Shown: one piece after another, positions 8,921 through 17,528 of the stretch
Position numbering within the stretch: the first letter of the stretch is position 1
Layout of the letters: the number at the start of each line of letters is the position of its first letter
Assembly: GCA_963695085.1 (NCBI GenBank)
Contig: CAVOFV010000006.1
Span: 186,001 to 250,000 of the forward strand
From: SG8-30 sp963695085
GTDB lineage: Bacteria; Pseudomonadota; Gammaproteobacteria; Steroidobacterales; Steroidobacteraceae
Direction of reading: 5' to 3'
DNA: 64,000 nt
Notes under the pieces: model-generated
The model's input: only the letters and a program-made list of their open reading frames with translations
Databases searched by the model: none
What the model was told of the DNA's origin: nothing
Program-made: the position numbers and the translations under genes

Positions 8921-11900
8921 ATGATGCTTGGCAAGATCCCGGCGGAACGTCAGAAACTCATCGACGAGATTTCGTCCAGAGCGCGCCGGCTGGCAGGGTC
9001 GCGCACGCCGCTCGATGTCGAGGCATTCGCGCGCGCCTACTTCCACGGCGTGGCCGAGGACGACATGCGGCCGCGCGTCACCGCCGATCTGGCCGGCGCG
9101 ATGCTGGCGCACCTCGCCATCGCCGGCACCCGCCGCCGCGGCGAGACGATCGTCAAGGTCTTCAACCCGGACGCGCAGCGCGACGGTTTCTCCTCCACGC
9201 ACACCGTCGTCGCGGTCGTCACCGACGACATGCCGTTCCTGGTCGACTCGCTCGGCATCGTCTTCCTGCAGGCCGGGCTCAAGGTGCATTTCCTGGCGCA
9301 CCCCGTGCTGACCGTGGGCCGCGATGGCAACGGCCGCCTGCAGAAGGTCTATCTGGCCGGCGCGCCGGACTCCGCGCGCGCGGAGTCCTGGCAATTGCTG
9401 GAGGTGGACTACCTTGCGGACGGCGCGCCGCACAAGGCGCTGCGCGGCAAGCTGCTGGAATCCCTGGACGACGTACGCTGCGCGACGTCCGACTGGCAGC
9501 CCATGCGCCGGCAGGCCCAGCAGATCGCCGCGCAGCTGCAATCGGACCCGCCGCCATCGCCCGGTGCCGAGGTGCTGGAGACCCGTGCCCTGCTCGAGTG
9601 GATGGAGGACAAGCACTTCACGTTCCTCGGTTACCGCGAGTACCGGCTCAGACGCGGCAAGGACCGCGACGTGCTGCTGCCGATCGTCGCGACCGGACTC
9701 GGCCTGTTGCGCCCCGGCCGCAAGCGCAGCGAGCCATCGAAGCCGACCGTGCTGAAGGGTGAGACGCGCAAGTTCGCGCGCTCGCGGTCGCTGCTGATCA
9801 TCAACAAGGCCAATTCCCTGTCGACGATTCACCGTGCCACGCACCTTGACTACGTCGGCATCAAGGTGTTCAACGCCAGCGGCGAGGTGGCCGGCGAACA
9901 TCGCTTCATAGGGCTGTGGACCTCGCTGGCCTACAGCGGCAGCCCGCGCGACATCCCCGTGTTGCGCCACAAGGTGCAGCGCGTGATCGCGCATTTCGGG
10001 CTGGCGCCGTCCAGCCATGACAGCAAGGCCGTGCTGCATTCGCTCGAGACCTACCCGCGTGACGAGCTGTTCCAGGCAAGCATCGACGACCTGGTGCGCA
10101 TCATCCGCGGCACCGTCAACCTGTATGAGCGCACCGAGGTGCGGCTGTTCACCCGCCGCGACGCATTCCGGCGCTTCTACTCCTGCCTGCTGTACGTGCC
10201 ACGTGACCACTACAACACGCACGTGCGCAAACGCATCGAGAAAGTCGTCCTGGATGCATTCGACGGCATCGAGCTGGAGTCCCAGGTGCAACTCTCCGAG
10301 TCGCAACTGGCGCGCGTTTTCATCCTGGTGCGCACCGACCCGGCGGCCGGGCGGCGTGCCGTGGACATGGCGGACCTGGAGCGGCGCATCACGGACGCGG
10401 TCAAGACCTGGCCGGACCTCATGCACGGCGTGCTCGTCGAGCGCTACGGCCATGCCGCGGCAGCCAGCCTGTTCCGGCGCCTGGGCGCGGCGTTCCCGAC
10501 TTCCTACCAGGAGGACACGGCGCCCAAGCACGCGGTGGCCGACGCGGCGAAGCTGGGCGAGCTGGGCGACGACCCGGCTGGCCTCGTCATGGACCTGTAC
10601 CGGCCCCGCGAGCAGTCCGCCCACAAGGTCCAGTTCAAGCTCTATCGTCGCGATCATCCAATACCCATCTCGGACGTGCTGCCGATCATCGAGAACCTGG
10701 GGCTGCGGCTCATCAGCGAGCGCCCGTACGAACTCGAGTTCGACGGCCATTCATGGTGGATCCAGGACTTCGAACTCGAGCACCCGCGCGGCGTCCAGAT
10801 CAATCTCGAGTCGGACGGGCCGCGGTTCCGCGAGGCCTTTGCGCGGATCTGGCGTGGCGACGCGGACAACGACGGCTTCAACCGCCTGGTTGTCGCGGCG
10901 GACCTCGACTGGCGCCAGGTCGTGGTGCTGCGCACCTACGCGCGGTGGTTCGTGCAGCTCGGCCTGCCCTTGTCACAGGCCTACATGGAGGAGGCGCTGG
11001 CCAGCAATCCCAAGGCCGCCCGCCACCTGATCGGGCTGTTCGAGGCGCGCTTCGACCCGAACGCAAAACCGGCTGGCCGAAAGAAGGCGGAGGCCGCGCA
11101 CCGCAAGGCACTGGACGGCCTCCTCGCCGGCATCAGCCGCGTGGACGACGACCGCATCGTGCGCGCGTTCCTGTCGGCCGTGCTGGGCACGCTGCGAACC
11201 AGCTTCTATCGGACTGACGCGGAAGGCCACCACCGCCCGTACGTGTCGATCAAGCTGAATCCCAGGGTGGTGCCGGACACGCCGTTGCCGCGGCCGATGT
11301 TCGAGATCTTCATGCACTCGCCGCGCGTCGAGGGCGTGCACCTGCGCATGGGCAAAGTCGCCCGCGGCGGCATTCGCTGGTCCGACCGGCGCGAGGACTT
11401 CCGCACGGAGGTCCTCGGCCTGATGAAGGCGCAAAACGTCAAGAACACGGTGATCGTGCCGGTCGGATCGAAGGGCGGCTTTGTGCCGCGCCGGCTGCCG
11501 GCCGGCCGCGAGGAAGCCCAGCAGGAAGGCACCGCCTGCTACAAGCTGTTCATCCGCTCGATGCTCGACATCACCGACAACCTGGTGGCAGGCAAGGTGG
11601 CGTCGCCGCCCGGTGTCGTGCGGGCCGACGCCGACGACCCCTACCTGGTGGTGGCGGCGGACAAGGGCACTGCGACCTTCTCGGATATCGCCAACGGAAT
11701 CTCGGCCGAGTACGGCTTCTGGCTCGCCGACGCGTTCGCCTCGGGCGGCTCCGCCGGCTACGACCACAAGAAGATGGGTATCACGGCGCGCGGCGCCTGG
11801 GAGTGCGTGAAACGCCATTTCCGGGAGTCGGGCAAGGACATCCAGGCGGAGGATTTCACGGTTGCCGGCATCGGCGACATGGCTGGCGACGTGTTCGGCA

Positions 11901-13750
11901 ACGGCATGCTGCTGTCACGGCACATCCGCCTGCTCGCGGCCTTCAATCACCTGCACATCTTCCTGGACCCGGATCCGGACCCGGCCGTCAGTTTCCAGGA
12001 GCGCGAGCGCCTCTTCAACCTGGAGCGTTCGACCTGGGACGATTACGACCGCAAGAAGATCTCGCGCGGCGGCGGCGTCTACCCGCGTAATGCCAAGACG
12101 GTGCCGCTGACGCCCGAGGCACGCACCATGCTCGGCCTCGAAGGGCCGACGGTGACGCCGCGCGAAGTGGTGCACGCGATCCTGCTCATGCAGGTCGAGC
12201 TGCTGTGGAACGGCGGCATCGGCACCTACGTCAAGTCCACCGACGAGAGCCATGCCGAAGTCGGCGACCGCGCCAACGACGGCGTACGCGTGAACGGCCG
12301 GGAGCTGCGCTGCAAGGTCATCGGCGAAGGCGGCAATCTCGGCCTGTCACAGCGCGGCCGCATCGAGTTCGCGCTGCACGGCGGCCGGCTCAATACCGAC
12401 TTCATCGACAATTCGGGCGGCGTCAACTGCTCGGACGTCGAGGTCAACATCAAGATCCTGCTGAACGCCGCCATGCAGCGCAAGCAGCTGACGAGGGCCA
12501 GTCGCGACAAGCTGCTGGCGCGCATGACGGACGAGGTGTCCGCGCTGGTGCTGCGCGGCAATTACCTGCAGGGGCAGGCGCTGGCCACTGCCGAGGCCCA
12601 TGCGGCCGAGCGCATTTCCGAGCACGCGCATGTCATCCGTTCGCTCGAGCGCACCGGCGGACTGGACCGCACGATCGAGGCCCTGCCCACCGACGAGGAG
12701 ATGACGGACCGGCGCAGGACCGGCAAGGGTCTGGTGCGCCCGGAGCTGGCGATGATCCTGTCCTACTCGAAACTGTGGCTGTACGACCGCCTGATCGAGT
12801 CCAACGTGCCCGAGGACCCGTATCTCGGCCGCGAGCTGACCCGTTACTTCCCGGGTCCCGTGCAGAAGCGGTTCGGCAAGGCCATCCTCGAGCACCCGCT
12901 GCGCCGCGAGATCATCGTCATGGCCACGACCAACAGCCTGGTCAACCGCATGGGCCCGATGTTCCCGGTCCGCGTCATGGAAGACACCAGCGCCGACATC
13001 GGCCAGATCGCCCGCGCCTACTCGATCGCGCGCGAGATCACCGACATGCGCGACCTGTGGGCGGACATCGAGAAGCTGGACAGCAAGGTGCCGGCGGACC
13101 TGCAGGAGAAGATGCTGTACGTCACCAGTCGCCAGCTGCGATACCTGACCTACTGGGCCCTCTCGAACATGCGCGACAACCTCGACATCGAGCGCGCCGT
13201 ATCGGCGCTGCGCCCGGGACTCAAGGAACTGCTGCGGCGGCTGCCGGCGCTGCAGGTGGGTCTCGAAGCCGAGCAGTTCGAGCGGTTTTTCGGGAAGCTC
13301 GTCGCCGACGGCGCGCCGGAGTCCCTGGCGCGACGCGTCGCGGCCCTCATCGCCGTGCAATCCGCCGTGGACATCGTCGACATCGCCGGCCAGGGCAAGT
13401 TGCCGCTCGAGCCCACCGCGCGAGCGTATTTCGGGCTGGGCGCCGACCTTGGCCTCGACTGGATCCGCGGCAGCATCGACCAGCTCGTCGTGGACGGCCG
13501 CTGGCAGGCGCTGGCCCGGACCACGCTGCGCGAGGAATACCATGCCCTGCACCGGCGGCTGTGCACGGACGCGGTCGCCAAGGCAGGTGCCAGGCAACCG
13601 GCCGCGGCCATCGCCGTGTGGGTCAAGTCTCGCCAACGCGAGGTCGAGAATGTCCGCAGGACCGTCAAGGACATGCGCGCGATCGCGACACCTGACTTCG
13701 CGACGCTGTCGGTCGCGCTGCAGGCCGTCAGGCGGCTGGCCGAGCATTGA
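8921..13750 (+). CDS. gdhB: NAD-specific glutamate dehydrogenase, large (~180 kDa) type
   Basis: A 1609-residue enzyme of the large NAD-GDH family (P. aeruginosa GdhB has about 1620), which deaminates glutamate to 2-oxoglutarate for amino-acid catabolism. The long N-terminal regulatory region includes ACT-like segments. The catalytic domain holds the conserved VPVGSKGGFV with K851, followed by a Rossmann NAD domain (GDMAGDVFGNGML) and a large C-terminal helical region. The ATG pair at 8921/8924 follows a GGAGAAG ribosome site; an in-frame ATG at 8852 would add 23 residues without a good site. Several long opposite-strand frames here are codon-bias shadows. Confidence 0.96.
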   Translation: MMLGKIPAERQKLIDEISSRARRLAGSRTPLDVEAFARAYFHGVAEDDMRPRVTADLAGAMLAHLAIAGTRRRGETIVKVFNPDAQRDGFSSTHTVVAVVTDDMPFLVDSLGIVFLQAGLKVHFLAHPVLTVGRDGNGRLQKVYLAGAPDSARAESWQLLEVDYLADGAPHKALRGKLLESLDDVRCATSDWQPMRRQAQQIAAQLQSDPPPSPGAEVLETRALLEWMEDKHFTFLGYREYRLRRGKDRDVLLPIVATGLGLLRPGRKRSEPSKPTVLKGETRKFARSRSLLIINKANSLSTIHRATHLDYVGIKVFNASGEVAGEHRFIGLWTSLAYSGSPRDIPVLRHKVQRVIAHFGLAPSSHDSKAVLHSLETYPRDELFQASIDDLVRIIRGTVNLYERTEVRLFTRRDAFRRFYSCLLYVPRDHYNTHVRKRIEKVVLDAFDGIELESQVQLSESQLARVFILVRTDPAAGRRAVDMADLERRITDAVKTWPDLMHGVLVERYGHAAAASLFRRLGAAFPTSYQEDTAPKHAVADAAKLGELGDDPAGLVMDLYRPREQSAHKVQFKLYRRDHPIPISDVLPIIENLGLRLISERPYELEFDGHSWWIQDFELEHPRGVQINLESDGPRFREAFARIWRGDADNDGFNRLVVAADLDWRQVVVLRTYARWFVQLGLPLSQAYMEEALASNPKAARHLIGLFEARFDPNAKPAGRKKAEAAHRKALDGLLAGISRVDDDRIVRAFLSAVLGTLRTSFYRTDAEGHHRPYVSIKLNPRVVPDTPLPRPMFEIFMHSPRVEGVHLRMGKVARGGIRWSDRREDFRTEVLGLMKAQNVKNTVIVPVGSKGGFVPRRLPAGREEAQQEGTACYKLFIRSMLDITDNLVAGKVASPPGVVRADADDPYLVVAADKGTATFSDIANGISAEYGFWLADAFASGGSAGYDHKKMGITARGAWECVKRHFRESGKDIQAEDFTVAGIGDMAGDVFGNGMLLSRHIRLLAAFNHLHIFLDPDPDPAVSFQERERLFNLERSTWDDYDRKKISRGGGVYPRNAKTVPLTPEARTMLGLEGPTVTPREVVHAILLMQVELLWNGGIGTYVKSTDESHAEVGDRANDGVRVNGRELRCKVIGEGGNLGLSQRGRIEFALHGGRLNTDFIDNSGGVNCSDVEVNIKILLNAAMQRKQLTRASRDKLLARMTDEVSALVLRGNYLQGQALATAEAHAAERISEHAHVIRSLERTGGLDRTIEALPTDEEMTDRRRTGKGLVRPELAMILSYSKLWLYDRLIESNVPEDPYLGRELTRYFPGPVQKRFGKAILEHPLRREIIVMATTNSLVNRMGPMFPVRVMEDTSADIGQIARAYSIAREITDMRDLWADIEKLDSKVPADLQEKMLYVTSRQLRYLTYWALSNMRDNLDIERAVSALRPGLKELLRRLPALQVGLEAEQFERFFGKLVADGAPESLARRVAALIAVQSAVDIVDIAGQGKLPLEPTARAYFGLGADLGLDWIRGSIDQLVVDGRWQALARTTLREEYHALHRRLCTDAVAKAGARQPAAAIAVWVKSRQREVENVRRTVKDMRAIATPDFATLSVALQAVRRLAEH

Positions 13751-13783
13751 GCGACCGGCCGCCATGAACAGGGAGTGACAATC

Positions 13784-14536
13784 GTGCCTGGAAGACTGGT
13801 ACTGGTCAGACACGGCCAGAGCGCATGGAATCTCGAGAACCGGTTTACCGGCTGGACCGACGTCGACCTGACCGCGCAGGGTTGCATCGAAGCCGAACAG
13901 GCTGCCGGGCTGCTCAAGGACGAGGGCCTGCGCTTCGACATGGCTTTCACATCGGTGCTCAAGCGCGCCATCCGCACGCTGTGGATCATGCTCGACGCGA
14001 TGGACGCCATGTGGCTGCCGGTCGAACGCAGCTGGCGCCTCAACGAGCGTCACTACGGCGCGCTGCAGGGCCTGAACAAGTCCGAGACGATGCAGGAGCA
14101 CGGCGCCGACCAGGTGCAGCTGTGGCGGCGCAGCTACGACATTCCGCCGCCGCCGCTGACGCACGATGACCCACGTCACCCGAAGTTCGACCCGCGTTAT
14201 GCCGCGCTCGAGGCGCAGCAGCTGCCCGCCACCGAGTCGCTGCAGGACACGCTGGCGCGCGTTGCCCCGTACTGGGAATCGCGCATAGCACCGGAACTGC
14301 GGGCCGGGCGCGACCTGCTGGTGGTCGCGCACGGCAACAGCCTGCGGGCACTGGTCAAGATGCTGGACGGCATGTCCGACGAAGAGATCGTGGGCTTCAA
14401 CATCCCGACCGGCGCGCCGATCGTTTACGAACTGGATGCGAGTCTTGCGCCGGCAAGACCGCGCCGTTTTCTCGGCGATCCGGCGGCCGTCAAGGCGGCT
14501 GCCGAGGCTGTTGCACGGCAGGCGGGACCGCGCTGA
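13784..14536 (+). CDS. gpmA: 2,3-bisphosphoglycerate-dependent phosphoglycerate mutase
   Basis: A 250-residue glycolytic/gluconeogenic enzyme interconverting 3- and 2-phosphoglycerate. It has the phosphohistidine motif LVRHGQSAWN (H10), the substrate loop NRFTGWTDVDLT, and the second catalytic His in VAHGNSLRAL. E. coli GpmA is also 250 residues. The GTG at 13784 is preferred because AGGGAG lies about nine bases upstream; the alternative GTG at 13775 abuts that site and would add three residues. It lies 33 bases after the GDH stop. Confidence 0.95.
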   Translation: MPGRLVLVRHGQSAWNLENRFTGWTDVDLTAQGCIEAEQAAGLLKDEGLRFDMAFTSVLKRAIRTLWIMLDAMDAMWLPVERSWRLNERHYGALQGLNKSETMQEHGADQVQLWRRSYDIPPPPLTHDDPRHPKFDPRYAALEAQQLPATESLQDTLARVAPYWESRIAPELRAGRDLLVVAHGNSLRALVKMLDGMSDEEIVGFNIPTGAPIVYELDASLAPARPRRFLGDPAAVKAAAEAVARQAGPR

Positions 14537-14555
14537 CGGCTGTCGGCGCGCCGCT

Positions 14556-15335
14556 TCAGCGCGGGAACTGCGGCTTGCGTTTTTCGATGAAGGCCTTGAT
14601 GCCTTCGCGTGCCTCGGCCGTCGCGGCCTGGCGGGAGATGGTCCGGCTCTCGTCCTCCAGTTGCGGCTCGAGCGAGGCTTCGCTGCGCATCAGGCGCTTG
14701 GCGTGGGCGATGGCTGACTCAGGCCCGGCGGCCAGCTGGTCCGCCATGCGCTGCGTCTCGGCCGGCAGCTCCGCGTCCGGCACCACCCGGTTGACCAGTC
14801 CCCACTGCAGGGCCTCGCTGGCCGTCAGCGTGCGGTTGCACAGTGCCAGTTCCATCGAGCGCTTGTGCCCCACGGTGCGCGGCAGGAAATACGAGGTGCC
14901 GCCGTCCGGTGTCAGTCCAACGCCCGGGTAGGCCATCACGAACTTCGCGCCCGCGGCTGCCACCGCAAGGTCGGACATTGCCACCAGGCCGACGCCCGCG
15001 CCCGCCGCGGTGCCATTGACGGCAACGATGACCGGTGCGCGCAGCCGCGAGAAAGCGACGATGGCCGCATGCAGGTCCACCGTCAGTTCGCGCAAATATG
15101 CCTCGAAGTCCCCGCTTTCGTTCATCAGCATCGCGCCGAGGTCGCCGCCGAAGCTGAATGCCCTGCCTGCCCCGGTGATCACGACGACCCGCACGCCGCG
15201 CTCGCCGACGCAGCGCCGCGCCGCGTCCAGCAGGTCGCGGGCGACCTGCAGGTTGATCGTGTTGGACGCATCCGGACGATTGATCGTCACCCGGGCGATG
15301 CCGCCGGCCAGATCGAAAGTCACCGTCTTCGTCAT
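14556..15335 (-). CDS. Enoyl-CoA hydratase/isomerase family protein (PaaG-like)
   Basis: A 259-residue crotonase-fold protein. The oxyanion-hole region NGTAAGAGVGL is present. In place of the second catalytic Glu of classical hydratases, the segment reads GLTPDGGTSYFLPRTVG, the Asp-containing pattern seen in PaaG-type isomerases. It may therefore isomerise rather than hydrate. Exact substrate unknown. It follows the ferredoxin gene on the same strand after about 30 bases, and both lie downstream of the thiamin operon. Confidence 0.85.
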   Translation of the reverse strand: MTKTVTFDLAGGIARVTINRPDASNTINLQVARDLLDAARRCVGERGVRVVVITGAGRAFSFGGDLGAMLMNESGDFEAYLRELTVDLHAAIVAFSRLRAPVIVAVNGTAAGAGVGLVAMSDLAVAAAGAKFVMAYPGVGLTPDGGTSYFLPRTVGHKRSMELALCNRTLTASEALQWGLVNRVVPDAELPAETQRMADQLAAGPESAIAHAKRLMRSEASLEPQLEDESRTISRQAATAEAREGIKAFIEKRKPQFPR

Positions 15336-15365
15336 TGCCTCGTCTCCGGCGGGGTGCGCCCCCGC

Positions 15366-15683
15366 CTATTCGTCGTCGGCCAGCGTGATCCTGATCCCTG
15401 CCAATGCCTGCTCGAGCGGCACCTGGCACGACAAGCGCGAGGCGGCTGGCCGGTAGCCCTCCAGCTCTTCGAGCAACTCGCGCTCCTCGGGCTGGATGGC
15501 CGGCAGCCGCGCGCCCCAGTCCGGCTCGACGTAGATGTGGCAGGTGGCGCACGAGCACATGCCGCCGCAGATCGCCGCAGAGCCCCATTCGAATTCGCGC
15601 AGCGTCTCCATGATGCTGAGACCGACCTTGCCGTCGATCGGGTGCTCCACGCCATCGCGGTCGATCACGATCATTTCGGCCAT
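15366..15683 (-). CDS. Adrenodoxin/ISC-type [2Fe-2S] ferredoxin
   Basis: A 105-residue plant/adrenodoxin-fold ferredoxin. The cluster ligands C39, C45, C48 and C86 form the CX5CX2C...C pattern, with an extra Cys at 43. Such proteins carry electrons to P450s, ring hydroxylases or Fe-S assembly. The ATG at 15683 (MAEMIVIDRDG) is chosen because it begins the beta-grasp fold directly; an upstream in-frame start would add about 34 poorly ordered residues. Its partner reductase is not adjacent, although a candidate ferredoxin-NADP reductase sits at 60.3 kb. Confidence 0.9.
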   Translation of the reverse strand: MAEMIVIDRDGVEHPIDGKVGLSIMETLREFEWGSAAICGGMCSCATCHIYVEPDWGARLPAIQPEERELLEELEGYRPAASRLSCQVPLEQALAGIRITLADDE

Positions 15684-15794
15684 GCGCCCCGGACCCCTGT
15701 TGCGGCGTGTGATGGGTCGGTCCGATGCACGGACCGGCCCGAAAAATGCGGCCGCCATCTTGCTGCACCGTCGCGCCCCGCGCAACCGTGTGAA

Positions 15795-16661
15795 TCACTC
15801 ATCATCCTCTGCCTCGAGCCGGGCCACGAGACGCCGCCGGGTAGCGGCCAGTTCGCGGTTCTCGCTGCCCTCGGCGAGGCGCCGCGTTTCCAGCCACAGC
15901 AGCCAGACGAATTCGAACAGCCAGCGTGCCGCGCCCAGCCGTTCCCCTGATACCGGCGGCCCACCGGCCGCGTAGGCACGCAGCAAGGCTGCCAGCGCCG
16001 CTTCGTCGAGGTCGTGGTAGGCCGCGTAGCCGGCAAGGTCCATGAGCGGCTCGCCGGCGCCGGCGTACTCCCAGTCGAGCGCCACCAGCCGCGTCCCGCC
16101 ATCGACGATATTGAGGTGGTGCAGGTCGTGGTGGCACAGCACGGGCGCGGCCGTGTCGCCCAGACAGCGGCGCAGCCCGGCGGCGCGCTCGTGCAACCGC
16201 CCCGTCACGGCGTCGCGCGGCAGCGGGCCGCCCAGCCGCCGCGCACGCTCGGCATAATCGACGCGCGCCAGGCCCGCCGGCAGCGGCACCCGATGCAGCG
16301 CGCGCAGCCACTCGCCGCAGCGCGCCGCCGACACCGGCTGGCGTGCCACGGCGCGCGACCAGCCGCGCCCCGCCACGAACTCCGTCACGAGCAGGCCCGC
16401 CGCCGCGTCGTGCCACAGCACCGGCGGCGCTAGACCGTGGGCGGCGGCCGCCGACTGCGCCAGCACCTCGTCGTGGCGGTTCACGCCGAAGACACCGGCA
16501 TGCGGCGTGCCGATGCGCACGACGAGGTCGCGCCCGTCGTCGCTCATGCGCCAGCAGCGGTTGCCGAGTCCGCCGCTGAGCGCCTCGACCACGGGATCCC
16601 GTTGCGCAAAGCGCTGCGCCACGTCGTCCAGCACGGCCTGGTCCGCAGCGCTGGGGCGCAT
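15795..16661 (-). CDS. Thiamin-kinase-like phosphotransferase (APH/choline-kinase fold)
   Basis: A 288-residue kinase-fold protein. The catalytic loop CHHDLHHLN (H178, D179, N184) and the metal-binding DWEYAG (D196) are the signatures of the aminoglycoside phosphotransferase/choline kinase/ThiK family. It is the fourth gene behind the TPP riboswitch, four bases after the PnuT-type transporter, so phosphorylating imported thiamin is the likely job: facilitated uptake by PnuT needs a kinase to trap the vitamin. ATG 16661 fits the preceding stop. The specific substrate is inferred from context; choline or another small alcohol cannot be excluded from sequence alone. Confidence 0.8.
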   Translation of the reverse strand: MRPSAADQAVLDDVAQRFAQRDPVVEALSGGLGNRCWRMSDDGRDLVVRIGTPHAGVFGVNRHDEVLAQSAAAAHGLAPPVLWHDAAAGLLVTEFVAGRGWSRAVARQPVSAARCGEWLRALHRVPLPAGLARVDYAERARRLGGPLPRDAVTGRLHERAAGLRRCLGDTAAPVLCHHDLHHLNIVDGGTRLVALDWEYAGAGEPLMDLAGYAAYHDLDEAALAALLRAYAAGGPPVSGERLGAARWLFEFVWLLWLETRRLAEGSENRELAATRRRLVARLEAEDDE

Positions 16662-16665
16662 CCGG

Positions 16666-17286
16666 TCAACCCGCCACGGTTGCGCGCGTCCGCCGCCAGG
16701 CGCGCCAGCCCAGCACGGCCAGCGCCGCAAACGCCAGGTACAGGACCGCGGTGAAAGCCAGTCCCTGGCTGGCGAACAGCCAGGCCAGTCCGAGGTCGAT
16801 CACGATCCACCACAGCCACGCCGCGGCCACCTTGCGCGCCAGCATCCAGGTCGCCGCTACGCTGGCCCAGGTGCCGAGCGCATCCGGCCAGGGGGCCGCC
16901 GCGTCGGACCACGCCGCCAGCGCGGGGCCGGTCAGCAGGGTCGCGACGGCCACCCACAACGCGGTCAGTCCATGCCGGCGCAGATTCCATCGCCGCAGCG
17001 GCACGGTCCCGCCCGCCGCGGCGGTCCAGGACCGCCAGCCGTAGACGGCCAGCAGCACATACAGCACCTGCAGCACCGCCTGCAGGTACAGTCGTGCATC
17101 GGCAAAGACCGCGACGTAGATCGCCGTGCTCAGGCCGCCGGCCAGCCAGCAGCGCCGGTCCTGGCGAATCGCGAGCAGTACGTAGGCGAAGCCGAGCGCC
17201 ACCGCGAGCAATTCCGGCAGGCTTGCCGCCAGCAGCTGCTCGACGACGGCCTGCAGCCAGGTCGCGACCTCTTCAGCCACCGCCAC
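16666..17286 (-). CDS. pnuT: PnuC-family vitamin transporter, probably PnuT (thiamin)
   Basis: A 206-residue integral membrane protein with about seven hydrophobic segments and the tryptophan-rich C-terminal part AAWLWWIVIDLGLAWLFASQ found in PnuC proteins. PnuC carries nicotinamide riboside; PnuT paralogues behind TPP riboswitches are assigned to thiamin (comparative genomics by Rodionov and others). Here it is between the YkoF-like gene and a kinase in a riboswitch-led operon, which favours thiamin. The start is GTG 17286 or 17280, overlapping the upstream stop by up to 14 bases. Confidence 0.88.
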   Translation of the reverse strand: MAVAEEVATWLQAVVEQLLAASLPELLAVALGFAYVLLAIRQDRRCWLAGGLSTAIYVAVFADARLYLQAVLQVLYVLLAVYGWRSWTAAAGGTVPLRRWNLRRHGLTALWVAVATLLTGPALAAWSDAAAPWPDALGTWASVAATWMLARKVAAAWLWWIVIDLGLAWLFASQGLAFTAVLYLAFAALAVLGWRAWRRTRATVAG

Positions 17287-17515
17287 CCAGCACCTTCATC
17301 ACGAATACCGAACGGTGGGACGCGCCGAACGTGGCGGCCATCTCTTCCTGCAGCACCGGCATGACGATGGCCAGCTCGCCGCTGACCTGCGTGCTCATGG
17401 CGTTGGTGACCACCTGCAGGCCGCGGCGCGCCGCGATGCGCGCGATGAAATCCTTGATTGGCGGGATGTAGCCCTCATCCAGCGGATACAGACTGACGTC
17501 CACGGCGATGTGCAT
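17273..17515 (-). CDS. YkoF-like thiamin/HMP-binding domain protein
   Basis: An 80-residue single-domain protein with a beta-strand start (MHIAVDVSLYPL), a helix (PPIKDFIARIAA), and the strand TNAMSTQVSGE resembling the ligand-facing strands of B. subtilis YkoF, which binds thiamin and hydroxymethylpyrimidine with two such domains. One domain here would need to dimerise. No signal peptide is seen, so it should be cytoplasmic. It is sandwiched between the TonB receptor (13-base gap) and the PnuT gene (overlap), so a role in handling imported thiamin or its pyrimidine is likely but unproven. Confidence 0.78.
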   Translation of the reverse strand: MHIAVDVSLYPLDEGYIPPIKDFIARIAARRGLQVVTNAMSTQVSGELAIVMPVLQEEMAATFGASHRSVFVMKVLGGGG

Positions 17516-17528
17516 GCTTGCGACTCCT

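Noticed and set aside
12347..14332. Minus-strand open frame of 661 codons across glutamate dehydrogenase and gpmA
   Set aside because: Spans two well-supported genes on the other strand and has no recognisable motif.
16666..17286. Annotating the PnuC-family gene as a nicotinamide riboside transporter
   Set aside because: The TPP riboswitch and neighbouring genes favour thiamin; no NAD-salvage gene is nearby.
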